Shown: positions 26,176 through 39,400 of the stretch, one piece after another
Numbering within the stretch: the first letter of the stretch is position 1
Layout of the letters: every line of letters begins with the position of its first letter
Assembly (NCBI GenBank): GCA_026874595.1
Contig: CM049316.1
Location: forward strand, 17,011,839 to 17,075,838
Source: Sipunculus nudus
Taxonomy: Eukaryota > Annelida > Sipuncula > Golfingiida > Sipunculidae
DNA length: 64,000 bases
Direction of reading: 5' to 3'
Program-made: the position numbers and the translations under genes
Notes under the pieces: model-generated
Seen by the model: only the letters and a program-made list of their open reading frames with translations
The model's database searches: none
Told to the model about the DNA's origin: nothing

Positions 26176-29100
26176 CTAAAAAGAACAAACACAATGTACT
26201 TAAGATCTGCTCAATTATCAGGCTTTCTCATCAAATAAAGATCATGAAATAATCTTAAATCTTACATTTATTGTTTTTTTCCCACGATATATAATCTGTT
26301 CCACACGAGGGGGCCCACTGATATTTGACAATGGTTACAATGAACATTTTATACAAGCATTAAATTCAGTTTGATCAAGTGATAATTTTATAGAATGATC
26401 CCCGTATTAAGGGCATCCACTGCTGAAACTAACATCGCAAGCCTTCTAAGCAAGATACTTGCTAATTCGCCATTCTTTGTGAATTATATATAAGGTAATA
26501 AATGCAAATGGACGAGCAAAGTGTACGAAATTCATACATCTATGGATGACAATTCTATTTCATCGGTGGATATATAAGTGCTATATTAACGAGATGTTAG
26601 GATTTGTTACACAGAATTTATTACGGAAATAGGGTCAGTTACCCATAAACCTGTGTTTTCATACCAGTGCACTCATATCAGAGGTATGAGCTGTTAACGG
26701 TAGATATCATCATGTTATAATGTGATAAAGGACTGACTCATAGTCAGAGGGAAATGTATAGGGATCAGGCTAATGTCTAAACACCGACATCATTTGCTGA
26801 GTCTGCGAGGCTTTAAAAGATGTCATTAATTGTACTTTCTCTCTAAGGCAAAGATTTTAGCTTTCTCGGGGGTGTGCTCTTGCGAACCCGCAGTCTGATT
26901 GAAATTCTTTATCAAATATTGATAGTGGGAAATTTGTTTGAACGTTTTCATAATAATCATAATAAACATAAACACTTACTCGTTCACTTTGATTTCAATT
27001 ATGCTGCCTATATTATGGCAGGACTTTGAACTTGGCGAAACAGTGATATCAGCTGGAGAGAAGGCTAACACTACAGCGCCATCTGGTGACCCCCGGAGAA
27101 AGCATTCCTCCCCGCCAAGGGAGAGAAGCAGACGACTGGTGCTGCCTTCTGAAGTGCTGTTCAAACTTCCTTGACTGACGGCTACCTCTCGTGGACTCAT
27201 ACAGGAGAGTGGAAAGAAGTCTAGAATTCAAAATAAAAAAATCATTGAAATGAGATGGAATAGTCCTGGAGAGAAGATTCCTAAGACGAAAGTCGTCTGC
27301 CCCTATGTCGTTTAATTGCGGGTGTCCATAATAAATTGACAGGCTTAAGCCTTTTCTATATTACAATTTCCAGTGAAACTAAAATATTTTTTGCACAAAA
27401 GGAGATTTTAGAATCTGTTCTTTAAAACCACAGAAGGAAAAAAGCACAGGTCACAGGGTCTCAAATAAAATGTTTCTAATTCATGTATTTCCTCTTTGTA
27501 TTTGTATTTCTCGGATAGTAAATGTTAAATGTGATTTAAAACCAGGTGTATTTGTACATAAATGTCATCACTTTACTCGGAATTATTACTTAAATTTACC
27601 GTTTTAAATTTTTTGGCCAAAAGTAATATGTGAATATATGATAACGCGACATGATTAGTTACTTTTTTTATTTTTGTTGGCCTCGTCCTCAGAGCTGATT
27701 TCCTGTCATCAAATTTTTCAAGAATTGTCATCGATTTCTATGATGCTCCGTTGAATGACATAAGTAATTAATGTGCATTCCATGTTCGTGCTCACGTATT
27801 GTTAACTCATATATTTGCTGATTTAAAAATCTGTCCCGGGGCAATGAAATTTTAAACCCAGTTCGATTTTGAGGGGTAATATATTAAAAAGGAGAGACCT
27901 CTGGTGGCGAAAATTAAAATTAATATCCCCAAAGCCTGGTTGTGACGGAGACTGTAAGATAACATTTTCTGATTTGGGCATGACACTGAAAGTATTGGTA
28001 ATGCTAAACAGGTACCTGTTTATATACACCGGTTTTGATGAAGACCTAGTCGTGGACCATTCACTACGCTTCAGCCTTTGGAAAACAGTTCGCAAAGTCA
28101 AAACTGATTTCAAAAGGCCGAAACGTAGTGAATAGTCGTGGACATGATAATGTGCTTTGTAAGACAACTTTAAACGTGTTTTTAGGTACGATTTTTCAAA
28201 ACGCCTTGTCCTTGAGGAATTTTGTATGCAGCTGTCATTATATATCTCCTTTTGCAATTTTTATCATTTGGTGTCAAAGGATAATGTACAAGCTTGTAAA
28301 AATACATAATAAATATACATTAGTTACTTGCACGCATATGCCTCCATGTCCAATGTGATTTGCCAGTGTTCTCTCATTAGACCAGTTCTTTCTTAATCCT
28401 TAACTTAACTGTTTATTTGTATATTACTGTAATTATATAACTGACCCTCCGAAATTGCTACTCTATCATTCACCATCTCCCACACAAAACGTTATGTTGT
28501 CATGGCAAAAGAACGAGTTTGAACAGTATATGACCTTTCCCACGAGCATGTCGACTGCGCGTAACCGCCGTCTTATGTTTTGTTTCCTGGAAGCCAGTGT
28601 TGTGGATTTTGTACCTTGTCGATCTATAAGGGTATTTGTTTCAAACTTTCGTCATAGGAGTTAAAACGAATGTGATCTTTGTATACTGTCAGTCTTCCTC
28701 AACAGATGTCGCCAGTGTGATGAAACAGAATACTATATAACTTTATTAATTTTACTTATTCCTATCAATCTACTGATATTCCTATCATTGGGCTCTCTTT
28801 AATGTTATACTTACATATATCTTTACCAACACGGGGTGTCCACCGCTTTTTTGCAGATATCGTGTTATTAAGACAATGAAATCAATTATTTTACAGAAAA
28901 CAACACCGTGCCGCGTCTTGCAACTTAGAATTTTAGAACAACATTCATTACACATGGAAGCGGTCCATTCTGTAACGTTGCACGCGTCTAAAAGGATGTT
29001 TATTGGATGCTATTTACTGTTTCAACCACAGATAGTATATATTCCATCTACACCTGAATGCCATCATCTAGCGTTTTCTTTTACAGAAAATAGTGAAGTA

Positions 29101-29827
29101 CTAATGTCGTATCGCAATTATCACATATTTCACAAAAATAGGCATTTCGTGTCCATCTTCAACAACCTATGACCACCCGTTGATAGAACCAATCATTAAT
29201 TTTCTTTTGTTGTTCATTTATATTTCAATCTGCTCAAATTTACTCACCTTTGTGATCGTTGTTATTATTTGTACACCAGAGGGCGTGGGTGATGGCTGTA
29301 AACCAAAGCAGAGCGTCATCGTCATCGTCTGCTTGCAGCCGGATTTCCCTTTGGCGGGATTTTATCTCAATAGTACACAGGTGGTCGCCAGATGGCGCCA
29401 CCTGAACGTCATCACCAGCTTCGAACTGAAGCAAATTCAGTGTGATCTCACTGTCCTCCTTTTCTGCTGACTTGTACACGGCGAGTGTCGCGCTCGGACG
29501 GAATTTATTTTGTTGAAGGACAACCCATCTCTTCTTCTTATTTCTCTGCAATGAATGAAAGAAAAAATAAAATCAACACACTACAAGAGCCAATGTACTC
29601 GGTATATCTGGGCGGTGATATGATTATTCCGTGTATATTTGAAAAACGTCTGATCGTCTCGCGAGTTCTATATAAGACTCCAGGTCTAACCATATTCAAG
29701 AGAGAGAGAGACAAAACGATAAAACAAAATGAGCAAAAGAAAGCAATTTATTAGAAAACATATTGATATTTAAAGAATTAAAATATCGGAAATTACAATA
29801 ACTTTGCTCTCTTTCTCTCTCTCATAT

Positions 29828-29911
<84 letters not shown>

Positions 29912-31098
29912 CTGTACCAGACTTTTTCTCACCTGATAACTATTAAATTATGCAACATAGTAGGAGATACCAGTACATCATTCAAACCTGCTGCGCACGT
30001 TCTGTGTATACATTAATATTTACCGACGAAGACAAGTTACAACTGCTTGAAATTATCACTGAATAAAAAAGGTGAAATGAATATTTCAAAGCACGCAGAG
30101 ATACGTGATGTGTAATCAAGCAAACAGGTGTCCGCAGAGATTGTATCAGGGACAGATACATATGGAACTGGTTGTAACTGCTTGGCGATAACGACAGCTG
30201 AGGGACATATGCTGTTTAGCACGTCGCTTTTACTCACGGAATGTGGAGTAAGTCCACAGTTTACATATACAGAGAGTACATGTCGAGTGGGTGTATAGTC
30301 TATGGGTTTACGTGACGTCGTAATGCATTAATGCTCACGACTTTGTGTACATAAATCATCGAGCCTGTTTTGAAGAAAACGGCGATACCAAAAGAGGAGC
30401 ACATGTACTATATTAGGCCTATTATATACACGGAAACTGAACGCTCCGAATGACGATTAGCCCTTCCTTTCCCTGAATGATTTTATTAATTTGTAAAAGC
30501 AAGCTACATTCAGTGACATTTTCTTTAGACTTTTTTTATTCTGATTTAATTTGCGTATATATTTATGAACTGTAGGTGATTCCTGTTCTATCAGTTGACG
30601 CCTCTCTGATGGATGTATAAACTTGTTTATCATCAATTCAGCTGTGAGTGCACACGGTACGTGGACCAATGTTGACAAACAGGAAAATTTCCCAACCGTA
30701 TAGGTGTTAAGTTGCATATGTGCGGAAATTGGAAGGTCATTAGTTTGTAAAACGACCTATGCAAAACACTGGTTTGTCTGTCTTGTCTCCAGTTCCCCTT
30801 GTTTGCAGGGGCGTCAATAATCCGGGGGGGGGGGTTATATACCCCCTCCCAACTTTTTGAAATAGGGGATGGTCAATGTAATCATCCCCTCCGCTATTCA
30901 GAGAACAATATTTATATATTGCAAATGAAATATATTAATAATTAGAATCATACTTTAGTTCCATTCATGAGTTTACTATATGAATTATTAAAACTTAACA
31001 TGGTTAAGAATTAACTTATACTGGAAACATAATATAAATTTGAAATGTGTCATATAGTCGCTGATATATATGAAATGTGTCATATAGACGCTAACAAG

Positions 31099-31149
<51 letters not shown>

Positions 31150-34100
31150 TATGTGTGTGTGTGTGTGCGCGCGCGCATGTATGCGTGTGAGTATTTGTGT
31201 GTGTGTTTGCGAGTCATACCCCCCACCCTGGAAGATAAATTGACGCAACTGCTTGTTTGGATTATTTTAGCGGCCCCTGCGTTATAAATACGAAGATACA
31301 GAGCCTGTGTTCAGTGGAATCGATTTTTTTTTGCCCTTTTTAAGGTTCCAGAGATTACCTTAAGTTAACAGGCGTCAAATATCGTATATAGGCCTTGAGT
31401 ATTCTTTCAAATTGTTCATTCACTCCTTCCGTTTTGGATCATACTGTTTGTCCTGCATGCCTGGATCCAGCCCTGGTATAATCCCATTAATTTACACGAA
31501 TAACCAGGCAAGATATTTAGTAGTAGTTCTTTTATATCAGACACGTCTTCTTTCAGATGTGAAATAACTTTGGAAATTATCAGTAGTAAAAACAAATAAA
31601 ATATATGTAAGGATTTTAACTATCAAATTTTCCTATGCATAAATTTAGTAAGTTGTTTCAAAGTTGTGCCATATGCACATATACATATACCTAAGACATT
31701 GTAAAATCATAAGAAACCTGAATTAAAGAACGTAATCGCGGATACTGTGAAATAACTAACAAATAATTTACACTGGCAGATAATCTTGACCTAAATATTG
31801 GTCCAATATTTGTACTACTATTTCCAATGAGAGAGAGAGAGAGAGAGAGAGGTTTGTTAGTATAGAAGAATATCGAAAATGCATTCAGTCATACAATGCA
31901 AATATAAGGTAATGCTAATTGACTGCTTATTTAATCTTAATTGGTTCAGTAAACTAATATTAATGTTAAAATGAGATATTAAATGGATAAATTAAATAGC
32001 CGAAGAGAATATTATTTTAATAGATAATTGGTTAAGAAAGCATGTATTTAATAGCATTTAACATATTGATTTAAATTACCAGTATATACTGGGTTGCGTC
32101 TGTAATATATTTTCAGGCCCCACCCCTCCGCGGGTTCTATTTTTAGCGTTACAAGGCCAGAAGATCCGAGATCTGACCGGAAAGTCTACAACCAAGGATA
32201 CAAACAGACTGTCTAGTCTGACGGTAAAGTCCACAAAGCACGCTGCCTTGTTATGCAAGAGGCAGACCACCAGGCCTTCTGTAAACACGTTAACAAGCTC
32301 TCCTCCCGCCGAGACAAAGGCAATCAGCAGATTCAGCATTCCAGCCAGAACAAAGGCTTAGGCAGCCGTCGACCAGACAATTTAACATTTAAGCCCCAAT
32401 CACAGAGAGCATATAATAATATTTGAATTAAGCTGTATGTTATATTATGTTGGCCGTGTTCAGTCATACAACGAGGCTTTAATAATTAACAAATAAACAT
32501 ATGAAGCACACAAGCAATTAAGCTAAAGTGAAATAACATTACCACAATACGCAGTGCACGTAATGATTAAGTTATTGGTTCGTTTTTGTCTCGGGACAGG
32601 CTGGAGTCTCTGACGAGATCATCGTTTTTAAAATATTGTAGCTGATTAGTTATAAAAACAAATGTTATTCGCTGATATATGTTCATTTACAACTGTTTAT
32701 TAATGTTCCTATAAATGTGAAATGTATTTTTAACTTGAACTGAAGACAATACACGCCGTATACATGTGCACAGTATAGAAGACAGTGTGCTTTACACATG
32801 CTAGCGGTGTGGTCTAAAGCTTCAAGGTCAGAGCAGACAAAGAAACGAAAGAAAGGACAGAAACAACAAGTAGCTCTGTTATTCATGCAAAGAGCTCTCT
32901 CTCAAACGTTTTTCAGTGGATTTTCTTTTGGCATCATACGAAAGAAATCATGCAATTTAACTTTGAGGTGGTCGCTTGAGCAGACTATTTAAGCACGAAG
33001 CACAAAATATAAAGAACCTTAATTGCATGACATTCCATGCCGGATACTGCTTCAATTGCAACGTTTAATACGTTATTTGCCATTTGATGAAAACAAATAT
33101 ATATTGTTGGAAAAAAACATAAATAATAGAAAACTCAACATTAAAAAGAATAATTTTTCATTTCATAATGTCAAACGATCATTTATATCTATAGAATTAC
33201 GGCAGATTGATTAATGCACAGACGTTTCACTGTTTTATAACGAATTATACTAACAGACGTCATTGTTTAAGATATCAATCAAAACCGAGTTATATAAATC
33301 AACAACAAAGCCAATATCAATCACGTCGGCATAAAATCTGATGATCGTAACAAATATACATATACACAGTTTGGTAATTTATGGACTATGATTGAAAATA
33401 AGTAAACTTTCTTTCCCCTATAATAAAATCGTAACTTTATGAATGGTGCACTTACATGCACTGCGAATTTCAAAAGAGTATAACTATAAAACGATCATAA
33501 AAAACTAGATTTTATTTTATAACATATCCCTGGTCCCGTATGGGTTCTTGCATGCCATCACGTATGAATGTTGTCATTAAAGTTAATTTTATTGCAAAAT
33601 AAAAACAGTTGGAATGTTCTTTAAAAAATGTTTCGAAATCTAGGACACTCGGGTACAACTCATAAAGCCTTATATAAAATCATTGAAAAATAAAATCAAG
33701 ATGTTACACTTTTTATGTATCTGTACGAATACAATGACCAAACCATGCATATATATATAGCACATATGCAATATGGCTCCAAATATCTTCTGCTGAAGTT
33801 CTGTTCACAGTTCCCTATGTGCAAAGACATATCTATGGCTGAACATTTGTTCAAAATAATAAACCTTTCTGAAGAATGATGTGAAGGTTCATTTCTATAA
33901 ATCTTGGAATCACATATAGCTAATTTGGAATTTTGGATATCATGGCCCAGGTTACTAGTATATATATGGAGATTCATTTCTGCCTGCATGAAAAAGACTG
34001 CACGAAGAGTCGAGTCACGATGTTTGGTTGTGATATACACAGCGATATTATATTAATCTTCTACATATTTATAAACAAACCAAAGCAAAAATGCATTGTC

Positions 34101-36417
34101 GACTCATTTAATATTCTACCGGTGTCCAGCCAACATATCGAAAGGAGTCGGTCTCATTCAAAATAAATTATTTTACTTTATTTGCCGGTAAAGAAAGAAA
34201 AAAGGATGGAAGAAATAAGAAAGGTAAGGCAGAGAGAAAGAAAGCAAGAAACAAAAGACAGACAAAAGAGACCGAAGGAAGGAAGAAAAACATAGTAAAG
34301 AAAGAACCCATGTACTTATATAAAGCATACAAATATATATATATATGATACAACCATTTTATTTAAAAATAATGTTATATTCAAGATTTTCTCACATCCG
34401 TATACAATTTTATTTAGATATTGTAAGAATTTTCTTATACCCGTGTTACAGAAAAGGGCAAGCCGTTCGCACAAATGAAGAACACATCTCGTCTTCTAAT
34501 GATTCAGCTTTTTATACACCTTCCAACACAACTCCATTAGTTAGTGCATGGATGTCTAGTTGGAGTCGTGGTTCTTTCGCTAAAACAAACAGCACTATCT
34601 CTCATCTGATCGTATAAACACGTACACCATGCTGCCATGGCGATACGAGCATTTTAAAGCTTTTTACGGCTACATAGTGTCCTCCTCCTGTACGCGTTTA
34701 TACAACCAGACACTGAAATATTCAGAGCCATTGTGCCCGAGTTAATGTACAAAAACAGCTCAGCAAATTGTGTCGTTCGTGTTCACTTGTTTGGTTGTAA
34801 AAGAGATGAGCAGCTCGCGTGTTCTGCCGTAGTTACGTATCTGTGTATACGAGATAACAGTCAGTCAAGCCTTTGAAATGTGACTGACGATATCAAGGGA
34901 CCCCCCCCCCCCCCCAACAATACATCTAACAGTGATATAAGGACGCGCTGTGGTCTTGATCACTACGATGATACATGACGCCGCACTTTGACGTACATAC
35001 ACGGCTCACGAACACGTTAAAAACTGGGGGCAGGAGAATAATTTGTGTCCGTTTGGGGTACAAGTTGTTCCTTGCTATACAGCCTGCATAGATCTATTTA
35101 AATCTTTCCCAATAAATGTCAATAGATTTGTAAATAATGCATTCATGGTCAATGATGGATTCTAACTTTCGTATACGTTAGTGTACATTTCTCAATAAAC
35201 CTGTCATTATCTAGGAGTTAAAGGACTGCAAATTTTTTACGTGTCCAAACTTATTCTCTCCAAGCACTCACCTATAGGATAACCAATCATATAAATTTAT
35301 ATCCGTATTTCAATCATTTGATGGTTTAACGAGCATGAAATATGTTAATTTCAGGCTTGACTGCTCGCATTGCTGTCTAATTATCACACATGTAAATGCT
35401 CTTATTGAATAGACACAAAATAAAATTTTCTAGAGAAACAAATATTATATATGATTAGTTCTTGCAGACATTTGAATTCTGAGCACTACCTCTGAATATC
35501 CAAATGGAAGTACCTGCAAAGTATTTGTGTGCTTTTTATGTTACATGTAGATACATGTCAACGTACGTAATATAAAAACATGTCAGAAGTTGACAAACAT
35601 TCATCAACCGCGGCGGATATTTGACCCGAACCCTTGGAGTATAATAACAAACTTTTTTAAACCTGGTGCCCACATTGGTAAACCACCTTATCACTTACTG
35701 AGCTGGGGTCCGCGGTCGTCGTATTAATGACGTCACCATATAACCCTGTTTGAGTGTGTGAGAAAGTTGTGCTCTTATTCAAGGAGTGCATGGGAAACGA
35801 CAAAAGTGACATTTGACTTTAAAGTGTAAGGGAATGAGTCATCTGGGAATTTTAATCGCTTCAGATATACAGAATCCCAAATATGTTCTAAGGTTTGTTT
35901 TTAATAATACGCGATTTAAGCTAATGACCTGCATATCCTAGCTCTATATATTGTTTGAGACTTTCATGGTGCCATGGGGCGTCAATATAGGGGGGATGGG
36001 GGGGGGATATACCCCCCCCCAATTTTTGGCAAGGGGGATGGTCAATGTAATCATCCATAGACTTACACGGCTATATACCATTAATTATTATTATATATAT
36101 ACATATTTTTGGCATATATATATTTTATGTGTGCGTGTCTACGAGTCCCCCCCCCCCACCCGCACTGGAACATTGAGGCCACTGCATAGTGTGATTATAT
36201 TTGGATTGGTATTTATTTAATCTATAAATGTACATGGTATAATCGAAAGCAGTGGAGTACCAAGGACCACGTCCTGATAAACATCCTGATATTCTCTGAA
36301 TATTGTGCGTGAAATAGTGGGTAAAGGTAAAAGCATGTTATTGGAAGCAAATGATATACATCATAACTTGGTCCACATTATAAGAGGCGCCAATTAACTG
36401 AGAAAAGTGTTATGGCC

Positions 36418-36468
<51 letters not shown>

Positions 36469-39400
36469 CAAACACTTGACAAATTGGAAGCTGTTCCTGA
36501 TCCCTGAGATATTTGTTAAAGAACATATATAACGTTTTATGAGTTGATGTATACGAAGATGAAAACACACAAAATCGTTAAAGTTCATAGAGTTCCATAC
36601 AAACTATATTCTGATGATAATTTAACTCTGTTTATGCTTATTTGATTAAAGTATCCTTAGTAATATTTCCTAATTAATCGATAGCAATTATATAAAATCT
36701 AAAGTGTTGTTCTGACTATGGTCTGCACGAGAAAATCGCCAAGAAAATTGACGTTCGCAGGAGGGTCAGCTAAAGTGGCGCCATCTGCAGCTTATGTTTG
36801 CAAACTGATGACGTGATCACAACATTTTGTGACAGAACTTTTAGCGGCATGTTAGACAAATCGCGGATGGGGAATTGCTGACGATGCGCCATCGCATTAG
36901 CTCAGAATATTAACTAGAAACACTTTTCTGTATATAACCATCTGTTAAAGAAAGCCAGCGACGAAGGAGAAACTGGTGTCGCTTTCATAAAAATCAAAAC
37001 TTAATAAGAATATCTCTATATTAAATAAACATCGTTCGGAGCCTTTTAATTGTTAAGTGTGCATGGTCAATCGGGTATTTCATAAAGTACTCCCGTGGGG
37101 ATTTCTACATATCCTAGGGCTAGACGTGTATTCATATAAGTACGACAAAGTACAATTTAGGGCAATACATGCACGCACTTTGCCATCACTTGCACGACAT
37201 CTCGGCCCCTTTAAAGTATAATGGCGTATACATGTATAGAGTATTGTATATAAACCATTGTCCCAACCTAACTTATGATGTCAGCTGTATATATTGACCT
37301 GGGGCTAAGCTATGGTCAGCATCACATGATTATCACGCAACACGCACATTTGATGTCATACAATATTTACAAGGCTTTAAATATATACACCTAACAGTGA
37401 ACCATGGTATAAAAACAAAAAAAATGTAGAGATGACTCCATATAACACACATATATATACAAGCTTAAGCTGAATGAACTCTATATACCCTGAAGCCTAT
37501 TTATAAAAAACTAGCTGATAAACCCGGTATACCGGGCTCTTTACATTTATTGAGATATTGAATGTTGGCTCATTTTTTATTATAAAAGTTAAAAGAAAAT
37601 ATAGATTTTTAGTGGGATACTCTCGGAATACGATATGTACAAATATTTTTTTACTGTTATTTTCGTGGCAAAAATCAATTTCCAGGTATGTTTACTTTGA
37701 AGACCTGGTCAGTGACGGTTTACAATGCGAACCGGAATGAGACGCGGAGGCATACAGTGTTTCGTTCATATTTGACTGGTTTCTATCGTTGGACGTATAA
37801 AAAAAATAGGTTGATGTGAGGAACACATGAAAGATTAATTATATGTACGTTGCAAGGAAACTGTTCCTGGAGAAGGAAACAGAAATATGCATACATCGTA
37901 AGTAGCAAAAGCGGACCCAGCGGGACTCCATGCAATGGGTCCGTATCCCATTTTCATCCATCGCAACCTTTTTTTCATCGTATCAGACAAATTTTGAGGC
38001 CTGAAACCCCTGACACCACCTCAGCCCTGTTCCTGAAATTGGGACCTTGAATTAGGTTTTGTCATTAATCCTTCTGGGTTGGACTCTCCATTTCATAAAG
38101 GGAGAAACATGTGTTTTTCTCTTTTACTGACCACGCACGTGAGTCAAATCCCTCACTGAAAGCAAGCGTTATTCATATGAACAATAGTCTTTAGTGTTAG
38201 AGGTTAAGTGACCACGATACACGCATTCCGGTGATTGCCGAAGGCAGTTCGGCTGTGCTCGGTAAAAAACGGAAAAATCACTCAAAATTATATGAAGTTA
38301 TTTATTTTCATATCGCCTATGTCACTGCGGTGATAATAACCTTTAAAATGATGTATGGCACAATATTGTACACAACGCGGTGTTAGAGAACATTGCGAAC
38401 AAACGTGAACCAAATTCCTTTTATAAGTATTAGATTAAGTCAGAACGGTTTAGTTAAGGTCCTTTTATGTCAAGATCAATGCAGTGAATACTCGTTCCAC
38501 GTTGAAAGGATGTCCTGACCCAATATATCATAAATTAACACAAATGCGTTAGGCCAAAAAAAAATAATAATAATAAATAAAAGGTATGGTTCTCAGGCAC
38601 CGCCCGTGTCAATATTAATCCCCAGCATCAAAAATTTTAATTTTCAATAGAAACTTACCAATTTTGATCTCCAGCCGCTCGGACATTCTGTCAAATTTAT
38701 AAAATAATACCATTTTGATAATATTTATTTCTTATGTAGTGCTTTTACCTGTTTAGCGAATAAAATTCTGTTATTATCTTGCTTTTCCTTGGTCATATGG
38801 CATTTTTATCGAAACATACCAAAAACAAAGTAAAAAAAAAATTGCCCGCCCGCATTGATTTCCAAAAACAAGTGCCTGAGAACCCAACCTTATTTTTTTG
38901 CCTTATATGTATAATGCGGGGCTTTGACGATACAAAGGTACACTGCTATACAAAGTCAAACGTGATGAAATCCGTATGGTCAGATGTTAATGTATATATC
39001 GAGATACACTGACGATATCTGATTGTCAAATCTCCTTGATTAAATGAAGAGGGTTGTCAGCAATGGTAAATTTTGCAGTTACTAAAGTCATGTAAGATGA
39101 AACGCTGTTCGTCATAAACGAGACTTTGTAAATAAGAAAATACGGGTGGCCCCATATCTAAATCATAATGTATCTTATTGTGCATTAATATTGTATTTTG
39201 AGCTAAGATTCGCGAATGTACAGTCACTTATGCACGAACGAGCCTGAGAATTAATACGGGCGAATAAGTGAATGTTATCACGTGATACGGAGCAACCAAC
39301 AAAAAGGGAAACCCCCAACATGGCGGAGGCTTGCATACCTTAGAATGCAGATTTCTAGTTGTAATGTTTTGAAATTTTGCGATTGTGAAAAAAATATAGT

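Larger units (their letters stand above)
30540..31345. mobile_element. Older TTAAAGG-type repeat interrupted by the 30806 MITE
   Basis: The left part (GGATGTATAAACTTGTTTATC, near 30610) and the right part after 31252 (GATTATTTTAG...GAGCCTGTGT) match consecutive pieces of the intact element at 44571-44960. The insertion thus splits one copy. Confidence 0.5.

Noticed and set aside
28031-28130. Hammerhead-ribozyme-like words GATGAAGAC and CGAAAC
   Set aside because: Order and spacing do not give a closed stem II between CUGAUGA and GAAA, and the long hairpin explains the pairing better.
27823-28257. 144-codon minus-strand ORF
   Set aside because: Covers the intronic hairpin and its flanks. No domain, and it lies between two well-supported exons of the same strand.
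32076-32339. 87-codon hydrophobic minus-strand ORF as a membrane-protein exon
   Set aside because: No matching donor/acceptor pair and no recognised family; kept only as a GC-richer block.
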